This document shows, one piece after another, positions 23,712 through 31,804 of a stretch of DNA of 49,813 nt. The stretch spans positions 1-49,813 of the forward strand of contig JBAXWB010000034.1 of the NCBI GenBank assembly GCA_037128595.1, given 5' to 3'. Made by a program: the position numbers and the translations under genes. The notes below the pieces were generated by a model. It had not been told where the DNA came from and did no database searches. It worked only from the letters and a program-made list of their open reading frames with translations. Source of the stretch: a bacterium. GTDB lineage: Bacteria > Verrucomicrobiota > Kiritimatiellia > CAIKKV01 > CAITUY01. Numbering within the stretch: the first letter of the stretch is position 1; each line of letters begins with the position of its first letter.

Positions 23712-25925
23712 TTAATCCCGCGCCATCGAGCCCAGTTTCAAGTCCGGGAACGCCAGGAACGTCACTTCGAACATCACACGATAATCCGACGCATGCTGGG
23801 TTCCATCATCCCGGGTATACTGGGGCAGATAACTCCCGCCCAACGCCACGGACATGCAATCGTATTTGCGGGTTACAGAAAGTCCCTGCTCTTCCAGGAT
23901 GGAGGTCTGGAACTCCATCCGGTCATAGATCCCGAATTCCCAGCGTTTATTCGGCATCCAGGCCAGATCCGTGATCAACAAGCTGCTGTAATCCACCAGG
24001 TAACGCTGCTCCACACTCGCCCGCCACGAGTCCTGTGTGAACCGGGCCTGGGTATTGAAGGTCTTGATCTGATCGGCATACAAGTCGTAGGTGCCATCCA
24101 TATAAATCTGACACCATGAGGCCAGGTTGAACTCCGCCTTGAGCCCCACCTCCGACATCGGCTGATCCCGGTCGGCCTCTTCGAAGCTGTAGGTGGTAAA
24201 GACATCCAGATCGGCAATGTCGCTCACCTCTTTCTGCCGTTTGGTCTGGAGCCGGTTGCGCAATCCAAACCGCAAGTCATTCCGGCGGTCCAAGGCATCA
24301 ATTTCATCGAACTGATACAGCTGGCCGGGCCTCAAGTTGGGTTCAGGCACAAACGTATAATCCGTGTAAGGCTCCACCACGTGCCGCAACCCGGTGCCGA
24401 ACATGTTCTCTTCATTGTTCACCACTTTAAAGGCGCGAAGCGACGTCTCAAGCCCGACATTGACGAGCGAGCGCAGATCGCTTCCCCTGGAATTAGCCAC
24501 TCGTGAAACATTCGTCGTCGTCCCGCTGGTCACCCCCCCGCTGCTGTTGGACGTCACCGTGCTGACGAGCTGCGTGACGCTCCCCCAATCCACCGTTTCC
24601 GTATAATACGTCGCCCGGTAACCGGTACGCGGGGTCACATTCAGGAACCCGAAATGACGGGTGGGATAATACAGTTCATGACTGGTGTCCGCCCGACCCG
24701 AGGAATAATCCTCCGATCCGGAGCCATCCGGATACAGCTTCTGCAGATACGCCACCGAGTTCCGGCTCTCATAGTAGAACGGGGAATCGGCAATCTGAAT
24801 CCGCTGCACATCCACCGACAACTCAGGCACGCGGTCAACGGCTTCGAAGAAATCATTCAACCGTTTATAGACTGACAAACTCACCGTCACATTATCTTCC
24901 CGGTGGACATAGGTGGCAAAGTTTTCAGGCTGGAAACTATTGCGATATTCCGACTCAAAGAAGTCCTCCAGCATGTACTGGTCGCTGAGATAGGTGAAAT
25001 CCGTCAGGAAATAGTCTTTGCTGCCGAAGGTTTGCGTATGATCAAACGTCAGGCGATACCGTTGGGAGTCAATCACCTCATTGCGATGGCCCTTGTCGAA
25101 ATCCTTCTGCACGCCCTGGTCATCGGTATAGTACCCGTAGACACGGCCTTTACCCGTATCGGCATCGTTGACCCACCCTATTTCCTGACCGACCGCCGGA
25201 CCCCGCTCGACCCGGTAGTCCATGTGGGTAATACCCCTCAGATTGGGTGCCATCCAATACTTGGTCGACGTCAGAAGATAAGGCCCCATCCGGCTCTTAT
25301 ATCCGGCCTTCGCGGAAACCCCGACCGAACGGTCACCCAGGGAACTGTACCAGTAAGGCACATAGAACAAGGGGATCCCCCCGAACCGAAGCACCATGTG
25401 CCGGGCGACAAAATGGTCATTGGGGTAGACTCGCACCCGGCGGCAGTTCATGGAATAGTGCTGATGCGCCGGGTCATTGGTACAGGTGGTGACCACCGCG
25501 TGTTCCAGCAGGAAATAATCATTGGTCCGGGTGGCCGACTCCGCCGTCATGCGGAACGGGTCATACATCGCATCAAATCCACCCGTCGACCAGGTGCCGT
25601 CCTTGAGATTGTAAGAAAAGGTCTCGCCGCGCCACTCCGCCGTCCCCTTGGTGAACACCACATTGCCCGAAGCCAAGGCCGTTTCAGCGACTTTGTCGAA
25701 AACAATGGTGTTGGCCGTCAGCTTCTCATTGCCGCGGATGACTGTTACGCCACCTGAGGCGATCATCTTCTTGCCACCCTGCTCAAAGTCCACGCTGGGG
25801 GCAGAGACGTCCACAGGGATGGCCGAAGTCGGTGAGAACCCGCCCAATAATCCGAAGGGATTCGAAGCCGCCTGGACCAGGCCGGCGGAAGCGATAAACA
25901 ACACTGTAATCCTTAACCATTTCAT
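23712..25925 (-). CDS. lptD: LPS-assembly protein LptD-like outer-membrane protein
   Basis: A protein of about 737 residues with a signal peptide (ITVLFIASAGLVQAAS), an OstA/LptA-type N-terminal domain (residues ~35-120: GKKMIASGGVTVIRGNEKLTANTIVFDK), and then a long barrel of alternating aromatic strands. The segment around TTCTNDPAHQHYSMNCRRVRVYPNDHFVARHMVLRFGGIPLFYVPYW is the LptD-type junction, including paired cysteines. LptD moves lipopolysaccharide to the cell surface, which implies an LPS-bearing outer membrane. It ends in MARD rather than an aromatic residue. The ATG at 25925 with GGGAG 10 bases upstream is preferred over a GTG two codons earlier. Confidence 0.85.
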   Translation of the reverse strand: MKWLRITVLFIASAGLVQAASNPFGLLGGFSPTSAIPVDVSAPSVDFEQGGKKMIASGGVTVIRGNEKLTANTIVFDKVAETALASGNVVFTKGTAEWRGETFSYNLKDGTWSTGGFDAMYDPFRMTAESATRTNDYFLLEHAVVTTCTNDPAHQHYSMNCRRVRVYPNDHFVARHMVLRFGGIPLFYVPYWYSSLGDRSVGVSAKAGYKSRMGPYLLTSTKYWMAPNLRGITHMDYRVERGPAVGQEIGWVNDADTGKGRVYGYYTDDQGVQKDFDKGHRNEVIDSQRYRLTFDHTQTFGSKDYFLTDFTYLSDQYMLEDFFESEYRNSFQPENFATYVHREDNVTVSLSVYKRLNDFFEAVDRVPELSVDVQRIQIADSPFYYESRNSVAYLQKLYPDGSGSEDYSSGRADTSHELYYPTRHFGFLNVTPRTGYRATYYTETVDWGSVTQLVSTVTSNSSGGVTSGTTTNVSRVANSRGSDLRSLVNVGLETSLRAFKVVNNEENMFGTGLRHVVEPYTDYTFVPEPNLRPGQLYQFDEIDALDRRNDLRFGLRNRLQTKRQKEVSDIADLDVFTTYSFEEADRDQPMSEVGLKAEFNLASWCQIYMDGTYDLYADQIKTFNTQARFTQDSWRASVEQRYLVDYSSLLITDLAWMPNKRWEFGIYDRMEFQTSILEEQGLSVTRKYDCMSVALGGSYLPQYTRDDGTQHASDYRVMFEVTFLAFPDLKLGSMARD

Positions 25926-26021
25926 CGGCACTTTTCTCCCGAATCTAACGAAATTTAGCAGGCACCTTACACCAACTTCCCCACCAATGCCAGCGCATTC
26001 ACGGGCGGAACCAAAGCCGCG

Positions 26022-26912
26022 TCATCCCAGTCCGATCAGAATGATCCCCACAATGATCCCGATCAGCGCGTATGCCTTGCGCCGGATATTCTTTTCCTTG
26101 AAAATCAGGGCCCCCAGACCGAATGACACCAGCACATTCCCGCGCCGGACGACGCTCAGCATGGCAATGAGGGAGCCCGGCAGGGCCAGGGCATTGAAAT
26201 AACAGTAATCCGCTACCGCCAGCAGGAGCCCGATGGCGGGAATGGTCCAGCGCCATTTGAACGGCGTATGCTGGCGCCGTTGGGGCCACCAGCACAAGAC
26301 AAACACCAGCCCCAGAATCACCACCAGATAAAGACTGAAATAGGCCTGCACCACCATCGGGGCATAGCGGCAGAGCAGATACTTGTCGTACAGCGAACTG
26401 ACGGCGCCTAAAAAGGTTCCCAGCAACAGGAGTCCGACCCAGCCATTGCGGGCAAACCGGATGCCCTCTTTCTGGCCTGCGAGCGAAAGGGCAAAATAGG
26501 AGCCTATTGCCGTCAGCATCCCGCACCAGCCCAGCAGTGAAAACCGTTCCGAGAAAAGGATCATGGCCCCCACCAGGGTCAACACCGGCTGAGCCGCACG
26601 GATGGGCGCCCCCAGGGTAAGCGGGAGATGTTTATAGGCAAAGTAGGCACACACCCAGGAAGCAGCGACGATCAGGGATTTCAGCATCAACAAGCCGTGC
26701 ACCCGCCATGGGACTGACGCCACATAGGCCCGGCCGAGACCCTCCTGCCCCACCCACTGCGAAAGCAATGTCAGCACCGCAAACGGCAGGGCCGTGGACA
26801 CTGTCGCCAGAAACAGGACGGGAAGAACGGCATTTTCCCTCAAAGACGCCTTTTTGCAGACATCATAGAGCCCCAGAAATACCGCGGATATCAGGCCTAG
26901 AATCAACCACAT
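26022..26912 (-). CDS. EamA/DMT-family transporter
   Basis: A 296-residue membrane protein with about ten hydrophobic helices in two EamA repeats; the second begins near residue 150. APIRAAQPVLTLVGAMILFSERFSLLGWCG in the first repeat is a typical DMT segment. The family exports or imports small metabolites; the substrate cannot be read from the sequence. It is transcribed divergently from the aminotransferase, with 134 bases between starts, so an amino-acid-related substrate is possible but unproven. No Shine-Dalgarno of note was found. Confidence 0.85.
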   Translation of the reverse strand: MWLILGLISAVFLGLYDVCKKASLRENAVLPVLFLATVSTALPFAVLTLLSQWVGQEGLGRAYVASVPWRVHGLLMLKSLIVAASWVCAYFAYKHLPLTLGAPIRAAQPVLTLVGAMILFSERFSLLGWCGMLTAIGSYFALSLAGQKEGIRFARNGWVGLLLLGTFLGAVSSLYDKYLLCRYAPMVVQAYFSLYLVVILGLVFVLCWWPQRRQHTPFKWRWTIPAIGLLLAVADYCYFNALALPGSLIAMLSVVRRGNVLVSFGLGALIFKEKNIRRKAYALIGIIVGIILIGLG

Positions 26913-27046
26913 GATGGGCGCAGGGTAGGGAGAGCCCCCCGAAAAGTCAATGGCATGGCTCCAGCAGAAAATAATGACTTGATAATCAGCGGGTTATGTA
27001 CAAACTTCCCCCTCTTCATAATAAGATTTTAATAAGGATAGGTGTC

Positions 27047-28405
27047 ATGGTGGTACGGCTTGAAGATCTCGGTAAAACGGTGCGGGAAACCCAATATGCT
27101 GTTCGTGGGCCCATTGTTGCACGCGCCGCCGAGCTGGAGCGCGATGGGCGCGAAATCATTTACTGCAATATCGGAAACCCCCACTCTTTCGGCCAGAAGC
27201 CGCTGACGTGGATCAGGCAGGTTCTGGCGATTCTTTCGTATCCGGATTTGCTGATCAGCGGCAAAGACCTGTTTCCCGCCGATGTGGTCGAGATGGCCGG
27301 GCGGGTCCTTCAGCAGACCAGGCATGGCTTTGGCGCTTACACCGAAAGTAAAGGCCTGTGCTTTATCCGCGAGGCCATCGCCAAGTTCATTGAAAAACGA
27401 GACGGCATCAAGGCTGATCCCGAGACCATTTATCTAACGGATGGAGCCAGCAAGGGCGTTCAGGCGATTCTGGAAGTCCTGATCTCCTCTGAGCGTGACG
27501 GGATTATGGTCTCCATCCCGCAGTACCCCCTCTACTCCGCCACCATCACCCTGTACGGGGGGCGTCGGGTTGATTATTACCTGGATGAAGCCACCGGTTG
27601 GAAGTTAACTCTGGAACAACTGGAGCAGGCCCACCAAAAGGCTGAAAAAGAAGGCATCCGGGTACGCGCCATTTGCGTCATCAATCCCGGCAATCCCACC
27701 GGAGCCGTTCTGGACGAGAAAAACATCGAGATGGTGATCCATTTCGCACGGAAGCACCATCTCGCCATTCTTGCCGACGAGGTGTATCAGGATAACATCT
27801 ACCTGAACTCGGACTCGTTTATCTCATTTGCCAAGGTGCTGGAAAAGAACCACATCAAAGATGTCTCGCTGTTCAGCTTTCACTCCTGCTCAAAGGGGCT
27901 TCTGGGCGAATGCGGCATCCGCGGAGGATATTTCGAGTGCCGCAATATCCCGGATGAGGTTCTGTTTGAAATCACCAAGATGCAGTCGGTCTCCCTGTGC
28001 GCCAACACCGTCGGCCAGGTAACCACCTTTTTGATGGTCAGCCCGCCTCAACCCGGCCAGCCCTCGTTTGAAAGTTATACCGGGGAACGTGCCGAAGTCC
28101 TTGAATCCCTCCGGATCCGGGCCAAAATGGTGGCGGACGGGCTCAACCGGATTCCGGGAATCAACTGCCAGCATGTCGCCGGCGCCATGTACGCCTTCCC
28201 CCGGATCACCCTCCCAAAAGGGATGACCGATGATCAGTACTGTATGCGCCTGCTGGAGGAGACCGGGATCTGCGTCGTGCCCGGCTCCGGGTTCGGCCAG
28301 GCCCCCGGCACGTTTCACTTCAGGACCACTATCCTGCCCCCGATCAATAAGATCGAGGCGGTGATTGAAAAGCTCGCCCAGTTCCAACTGAAGATCATGC
28401 GGTAA
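27047..28405 (+). CDS. Alanine-type PLP aminotransferase (class I)
   Basis: A fold-I aminotransferase of 452 residues resembling alanine transaminases of eukaryotes and their bacterial relatives. The opening VRLEDLGKTVRETQYAVRGPIVARAAEL, then REIIYCNIGNPHS, VINPGNPTGA and the Schiff-base lysine Lys283 in HSCSKGLLGECGIRGG, are the family marks. It probably interconverts pyruvate/glutamate and alanine/2-oxoglutarate. The frame is open 17 codons further upstream, but AAGGA with suitable spacing precedes the ATG at 27047, and homologues begin with this segment. Just after the stop begins the hairpin-bearing element at 28452. Confidence 0.92.
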   Translation: MVVRLEDLGKTVRETQYAVRGPIVARAAELERDGREIIYCNIGNPHSFGQKPLTWIRQVLAILSYPDLLISGKDLFPADVVEMAGRVLQQTRHGFGAYTESKGLCFIREAIAKFIEKRDGIKADPETIYLTDGASKGVQAILEVLISSERDGIMVSIPQYPLYSATITLYGGRRVDYYLDEATGWKLTLEQLEQAHQKAEKEGIRVRAICVINPGNPTGAVLDEKNIEMVIHFARKHHLAILADEVYQDNIYLNSDSFISFAKVLEKNHIKDVSLFSFHSCSKGLLGECGIRGGYFECRNIPDEVLFEITKMQSVSLCANTVGQVTTFLMVSPPQPGQPSFESYTGERAEVLESLRIRAKMVADGLNRIPGINCQHVAGAMYAFPRITLPKGMTDDQYCMRLLEETGICVVPGSGFGQAPGTFHFRTTILPPINKIEAVIEKLAQFQLKIMR

Positions 28406-28451
28406 CGCCACCACGCGGAGTGATGTCATTACGGAATGAACAACAGGGACT

Positions 28452-28491
28452 TTCGGCATCAGCAAAACCCTGATGCCGAATCAGGGTTTTG
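28452..28491. promoter_or_regulatory. Two mutually exclusive hairpins after the aminotransferase
   Basis: TTCGGCATCAG (28452-28462) pairs with CTGATGCCGAA (28470-28480), while CAAAACCCTGA (28463-28473) pairs with TCAGGGTTTTG (28481-28491). Because 28470-28473 is shared, the two stems cannot form together, as in an attenuator or switch. This is the outer end of repeat element copy 1, and its core (CATCAGCAAAACCCTGATGC) recurs in copy 2. Confidence 0.55.
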
Positions 28492-28650
28492 GCCATTGCG
28501 GAGGGGCAAATTTATTGCGATAGTGGTTGCAGTCAACGGACGAGGTGGCGAGTCTCCCCCGATATCGCAGCCCCCCTGTGATAGATGAATTCAGCCGTTC
28601 CTCCGCAAGTAACGGCAACAGCATCCTCACCACCTCCCGTTGACTTTTCG
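28454..28650 (+). repeat. ~195-bp dispersed element, copy 1
   Basis: Aligns end to end, with substitutions and small gaps, to the reverse complement of 31428-31619. Shared landmarks in order are CATCAGCAAAACCCTGATGC, CCATTGC, GCAGTCAACGGA, TCTCCCCCGATA, TAGATGAA, CTCCGCAAG, GGCAA-GCATCC-CACCAC and CCCGTTGACTTTT. It fills the 306-base gap between the aminotransferase and the PRiA4b-like gene. No protein reading frame is conserved between copies. It may be a non-autonomous mobile element or a structured leader RNA. Confidence 0.8.
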
Positions 28651-28711
28651 TTTCTTCCGATCCAACGCCGACCTGCTTTACCGCATCTTGACCTCCCCGC
28701 CTCTTTCCGTC

Positions 28712-29434
28712 ATGCTTATGGATATGAAACCACTCCAAAAGGTGTATTCCTGCCAGCTTCCCTTTGCACAGGTGTTTCAGTTCAAAGTGACGTTGCTCGG
28801 GACCGATCCTCCTGTCTGGCGCCGCATTCAGGTGCCGGGATGTTATTCTTTCTGGGATCTGCATTGCGCCATCACCGATGCGTTCGGATGGCTTGACTAC
28901 CATCTCCATCTCTTCACGCTTCGCAACCCCAGGACCACGATGGAAGACCATTTTGGAATTCCTGATGATGGAACTTGCGGAATTGATGATTCAGAAATGA
29001 TGGGATACATCACATTGCCAGGCTGGAAATCCAACATTTCCCGCTACTTCACCTTGAAGCCAGACAATATTCAGGCCGATTACCTGTATGATTTCGGGGA
29101 CGGATGGCATCACAGCGTCACATTAGAGGAGATTCTCCCCAAGCTGGACGGCGTGGCCTACCCCTGTTGCACAGGCGGGGAAAACGCCTGTCCGCCGGAA
29201 GACAGCGGCGGGGCCACAGGCTACCGTCGGTTCAAAAAAGCCATCTCCTATCACAATGCGGTCGATCATGATGCTTTACTGAACTGGGCGGGCGGTTGGT
29301 TTGACCCTGACTGGTTTGAGATGGGGCTGGTCCGGTTCGGAGACCCGCGTCTGAGATGGGAAATCGCCTTCCAGGATAAGCCGTGCCCTAAACATATCAG
29401 GATGGTTCAGTATCATCGCATGAAGAAAAACTGA
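28712..29434 (+). CDS. Plasmid pRiA4b ORF-3 family protein
   Basis: The IS1096_TnpR/pRiA4b ORF-3-like fold is clear from PPVWRRIQVPG, DAFGWLDYHLHLF, the aspartate-rich YDFGDGWHHSV and the cysteine-containing CCTGGENACPPEDSGGATGY. About 240 residues from the ATG at 28712. The family is widespread on plasmids and chromosomes, often next to mobile elements; its function is not established. The frame is open to a TTG at 28640, which would place the first residues inside the repeat element; two more ATGs follow within five codons, and none has a clear ribosome-binding site, so the start is uncertain. Confidence 0.85.
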   Translation: MLMDMKPLQKVYSCQLPFAQVFQFKVTLLGTDPPVWRRIQVPGCYSFWDLHCAITDAFGWLDYHLHLFTLRNPRTTMEDHFGIPDDGTCGIDDSEMMGYITLPGWKSNISRYFTLKPDNIQADYLYDFGDGWHHSVTLEEILPKLDGVAYPCCTGGENACPPEDSGGATGYRRFKKAISYHNAVDHDALLNWAGGWFDPDWFEMGLVRFGDPRLRWEIAFQDKPCPKHIRMVQYHRMKKN

Positions 29435-29468
29435 AACAAGGTGATCAAAATCCAAAAGGAGAAAATGA

Positions 29469-29708
29469 ATGAATGACATCGCGCCTGTTGAAGCCATTGA
29501 TGCCGTCGTGGCTGCCGATTCCCTGGGCTGGCATTCGATCGTGGAGGGCAGTGATGATTACCTGTTGAAGATCATGAAGGGCAAGTGTTGCGAACATTGT
29601 GGTGACAGCAAAGACCTTTCATTCAAAATATCCGCTAAAACCCTGACCATTCGCTGTGCCTTTTGTCATTGCGTGCATATTTTCCCCATCGAAGTTTTCG
29701 ACACATAA
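29469..29708 (+). CDS. Small cysteine-rich (zinc-ribbon-like) protein
   Basis: A 79-residue protein with KCCEHCGDS at about 39-47 and CAFCHC at about 63-68, which together make a plausible zinc ribbon. No signal peptide or helix. AGGAG sits 7 bases before the ATG at 29469, while the overlapping ATG at 29465 closes after two codons. It follows the pRiA4b-like gene by 34 bases on the same strand and may share its transcript. Family not recognised. Confidence 0.6.
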   Translation: MNDIAPVEAIDAVVAADSLGWHSIVEGSDDYLLKIMKGKCCEHCGDSKDLSFKISAKTLTIRCAFCHCVHIFPIEVFDT

Positions 29709-29741
29709 CGCCCCGGGGCAACCACAGAAAGCAGCTTGAAC

Positions 29742-30101
29742 ATGGATAAGATCAGATCTTGGATGGCCTGGATTTACCAGATTATTCTCGGACTGATGCT
29801 TGGCTTTCTGGTCGGATTTCTGGTGGCCATCAAGCCGAGTCGCGGAAGCGGGATCCTGAAAAACAGCGATACCCTCCCTTTTGTGCTGGGCATGGGACTG
29901 CTGTTTGTCATGATCGTCACCCGGTTTTGCAGCCGGATGGATAGAGAGCGAGCGGAGACCACGTCCCGCACCAACCCTGAAGCTAAAGGAGCCCCTGCGA
30001 CACTTGATATCAGTAAACTGTTTTCGCTGATCGCAGGGATTGCCGGGATCGGCCTGATGGTGATGTCCTTCCTGAGAACCTTTAAGATCCTGGCCCGATA
30101 G
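29742..30101 (+). CDS. Small membrane protein, three helices
   Basis: A protein of about 119 residues with helices near residues 10-30 (IYQIILGLMLGFLVGFLVAI), 45-60 (LPFVLGMGLLFVMIVT) and 92-110 (LFSLIAGIAGIGLMVMSFL), and a short polar linker between the second and third. The ATG at 29742 is chosen over a TTG two codons upstream. No family is recognised. It lies 33 bases after the cysteine-rich protein gene in the same direction. Confidence 0.6.
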   Translation: MDKIRSWMAWIYQIILGLMLGFLVGFLVAIKPSRGSGILKNSDTLPFVLGMGLLFVMIVTRFCSRMDRERAETTSRTNPEAKGAPATLDISKLFSLIAGIAGIGLMVMSFLRTFKILAR

Positions 30102-30159
30102 CTTTTTGAATACCTGGATTCACGGTGATGAAAATCTGATATGGCAATGACATGGTTTT

Positions 30160-30177
30160 TCCGGTTGGGAAACCGGA
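30160..30177. promoter_or_regulatory. Hairpin in the leader of the 30211 gene
   Basis: TCCGGTT and AACCGGA form a perfect 7-bp stem with a GGGA loop, 33 bases before the start codon of the exported protein and 15 bases before its AAAGGAG site. It is likely to be within the 5' leader. A GNRA-like tetraloop suggests an RNA structure rather than a protein site. Confidence 0.4.
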
Positions 30178-30210
30178 GAATGCAGGCAGAAACAAGAAAG
30201 GAGAACAGAT

Positions 30211-30492
30211 ATGGTTAAGAAAATAATGGCGGGTGTGGTGATGGCAGTGGTGTTGGGCGCGGCAACCTCGGTGATGGCGGGTCCCGGAAAGACCTACCAG
30301 GTAACAGGTCCGGTTCTCGAGCTGACTGATGCCAAGATCGTGGTCGAGAAGGGCAAGGAAAAGTGGGAGATCATCCGCACTGCGGATACCAAGGTAGCCG
30401 GTGAACTCAAAGTCGGGGCCAAGGTGACCATCGAGTACACCATGACGGCCACCGATGTAAAGGTCAAAACCGACAAACCGGCGGCCAAATAA
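30211..30492 (+). CDS. Small exported beta-rich protein
   Basis: A 93-residue protein with a clear signal peptide (KKIMAGVVMAVVLGAATSVMAG, cleavage near residue 23). The mature ~70 residues alternate short strands (VTGPVLELTDAKIVVEKG; KVGAKVTIEYTM), like a small OB-fold or SH3-type domain. AAAGGAG precedes the ATG. Strongly lysine-rich, so basic overall. A rho-independent terminator follows 33 bases after the stop, so it can be a single-gene unit. Similar hypothetical periplasmic proteins are known but without function. Confidence 0.75.
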   Translation: MVKKIMAGVVMAVVLGAATSVMAGPGKTYQVTGPVLELTDAKIVVEKGKEKWEIIRTADTKVAGELKVGAKVTIEYTMTATDVKVKTDKPAAK

Positions 30493-30524
30493 GTACTACC
30501 TAAGAAGGCGCGTTTGTTTGAAAC

Positions 30525-30558
30525 GGGACTGACTTCTTCAAGTCAGTCCCTTTCTTTT
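30525..30558 (+). terminator. Rho-independent terminator
   Basis: GGGACTGACTT and AAGTCAGTCCC form a perfect 11-bp stem with a CTTC loop, followed by TTTCTTTT. It lies between the + strand exported-protein gene and the convergent minus-strand gene ending at 30581. Confidence 0.92.
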
Positions 30559-30580
30559 GATTGGATTCCGGACAACTATC

Positions 30581-31120
30581 TCATCCGCGCGTTTTCGGGG
30601 CGGGAGGCGGTTCCGGAGACTCTACCACGAAATCGGCCACTTCCTGCTTCGCCCGCTCGAAACAATCCGGGCAGAGTCCGTGGCTGATCCGGGCCAGGGA
30701 ATAGTCTTGAAGGTATTGATCAAGATGGGCCCACGCTTTCTTATCAACCCGCATTTTCCGGCAACTTGAACAGATGATGAGCAGTCCCCTGATGATCCGC
30801 TTCTGCTGGAGATAGGTGTGCCCAACCGTAATGATGGCAACGAGGATCACCCCGATCGTCAGAACACAGCCCCTGTAAAAGTGCGGATTCTCCGGGCAGA
30901 CCCCAAACCACAACGCAGATAAATCCAGGACTTCATTCACCCAAACGAGCAGGATCATCATGACAAACGCCAGCAGTTGCCAGAACGCCACCATGAAAAA
31001 CCCATCCTGTTTCAGGCGGGAAAATTTATGTTTAAACGGTTTATGAATCATATGGTCCTGTGGGGTTATCCATAATTGCCCCTCTGCTGAATCAAAATCT
31101 TCAAAAGAAAATACCACCAT
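30581..31120 (-). CDS. Two-helix membrane protein with C-terminal CSSC...CPDC domain
   Basis: About 179 residues. Helices lie near residues 42-62 (GFFMVAFWQLLAFVMMILLV) and 80-102 (CVLTIGVILVAIITVGHTYL). The cytoplasmic tail carries ICSSCRKMRVDKKAWAHLDQYLQDYS...HGLCPDC, a four-cysteine module commonly found at the end of sensor or response-regulator proteins in many phyla, here attached to a membrane anchor instead. The open frame extends another 86 codons upstream, but that portion overlaps the neighbouring small gene and looks non-coding. AGGAGG abuts the ATG at 31120, which is too close, so the ATG at 31051 (AGGA 5 bases before) remains possible. Confidence 0.65.
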   Translation of the reverse strand: MVVFSFEDFDSAEGQLWITPQDHMIHKPFKHKFSRLKQDGFFMVAFWQLLAFVMMILLVWVNEVLDLSALWFGVCPENPHFYRGCVLTIGVILVAIITVGHTYLQQKRIIRGLLIICSSCRKMRVDKKAWAHLDQYLQDYSLARISHGLCPDCFERAKQEVADFVVESPEPPPAPKTRG

Positions 31121-31260
31121 CCTCCTGATCTCGCAACCGCCTTTCTCACGGCCTAGACAATGGGCCGAGGGCGCATGGAAGAACGGTCGGGGGGGGGCGC
31201 AGACCCGAGAAGGGAATTGGCTGGAAACAATAAGACCGGCGGAAAGCGCCATGTTCTCAG

Positions 31261-31491
31261 CTATTTCAGGAGTATGCCTGTTAAGCAAATCACTCCGCCC
31301 GTTACAACTAACACAGGCCCGGCAGCGAACCTGATCATGGGAACCATTGTCAGGAAAGTGCCGATCGCAAACACGCATCCACCAATTATGATCATCGTGT
31401 GTATAAATTTCTCACGCCGGTTGATAATAAAAAAGTCAACGGGAAGTGGTGGGGATGCTTGCCGGACATCTTGCGGAGGGCACGGCTTCAT
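31261..31491 (-). CDS. Small two-helix membrane protein with repeat-derived N-terminus
   Basis: The hydrophobic part (MIIIGGCVFAIGTFLTMVP, then FAAGPVLVVTGGVICLTGILL) is two helices typical of tiny membrane proteins. The first ~25 residues of the 76-residue frame are read from the 195-bp element copy 2, so they may not be translated; an internal ATG at 31395 gives a 44-residue protein. Neither start has a good ribosome-binding site. It runs in the same direction as the gene ending at 30581. Confidence 0.45.
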   Translation of the reverse strand: MKPCPPQDVRQASPPLPVDFFIINRREKFIHTMIIIGGCVFAIGTFLTMVPMIRFAAGPVLVVTGGVICLTGILLK

Positions 31492-31619
31492 CTACCAAAG
31501 GGGGGTTCGGTATCGGGGGAGACCTCACCACCTTCCGTTGACTGCGGATATAATGCGCCGCGGACGGATATTCAGCAATGGGTAAAATCCTGAATCAGCA
31601 TCAGGGTTTTGCTGATGCA
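31428..31619 (-). repeat. ~195-bp dispersed element, copy 2
   Basis: Reverse-complement partner of 28454-28650. The hairpin end (CATCAGGGTTTTGCTGATG) is at 31599-31619 and the CCCGTTGACTTTT end at about 31430, so the two copies face each other across a 3-kb block and each has its TTGACTTTT end pointing at a gene start. Divergence between copies is substantial (many substitutions, small gaps), so they are not a recent duplication. Confidence 0.8.
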
Positions 31620-31629
31620 CGCCCTTCAT

Positions 31630-31743
31630 CTAAAACCAAAGGAAATGGTCGCCCCCCATGATGAAACAGCCCGACAGCATTAGGCCTGACGCGACCAATA
31701 TCAAGACCACCACAATATGAAATATGTTTTTGCGTGTATTCAT
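31630..31743 (-). CDS. 37-residue lipoprotein-like small protein
   Basis: Read on the minus strand from the ATG at 31743: a basic start MNTRKN, a hydrophobic stretch (HIVVVLILVASGLML), then the lipobox LSGC with the cysteine at residue 26, and a short tail FIMGGDHFLWF. It is too short for usual gene finders. It lies downstream of the DUF3309 gene on the same strand, 61 bases after its stop; similar tiny lipoproteins beside such genes are plausible. The ribosome-binding site (AAAGG, 12 bases up) is weak. Confidence 0.5.
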   Translation of the reverse strand: MNTRKNIFHIVVVLILVASGLMLSGCFIMGGDHFLWF

Positions 31744-31804
31744 AACGACCCGGCCTTTATCTTATCCATTTCGAGGGCAGTTCTTCTTCTGTCCTCTTCA
31801 TCCA

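Noticed and set aside
24903-25757. 284-residue + strand open frame opposite lptD
   Set aside because: The minus-strand LptD has a signal peptide, OstA domain and barrel pattern; the + frame has none and no binding site.
28454-31619. Composite transposon with a coded transposase
   Set aside because: The block between the two elements holds no transposase; the pRiA4b ORF-3 protein is related by name to mobile elements but has no catalytic transposase motif.
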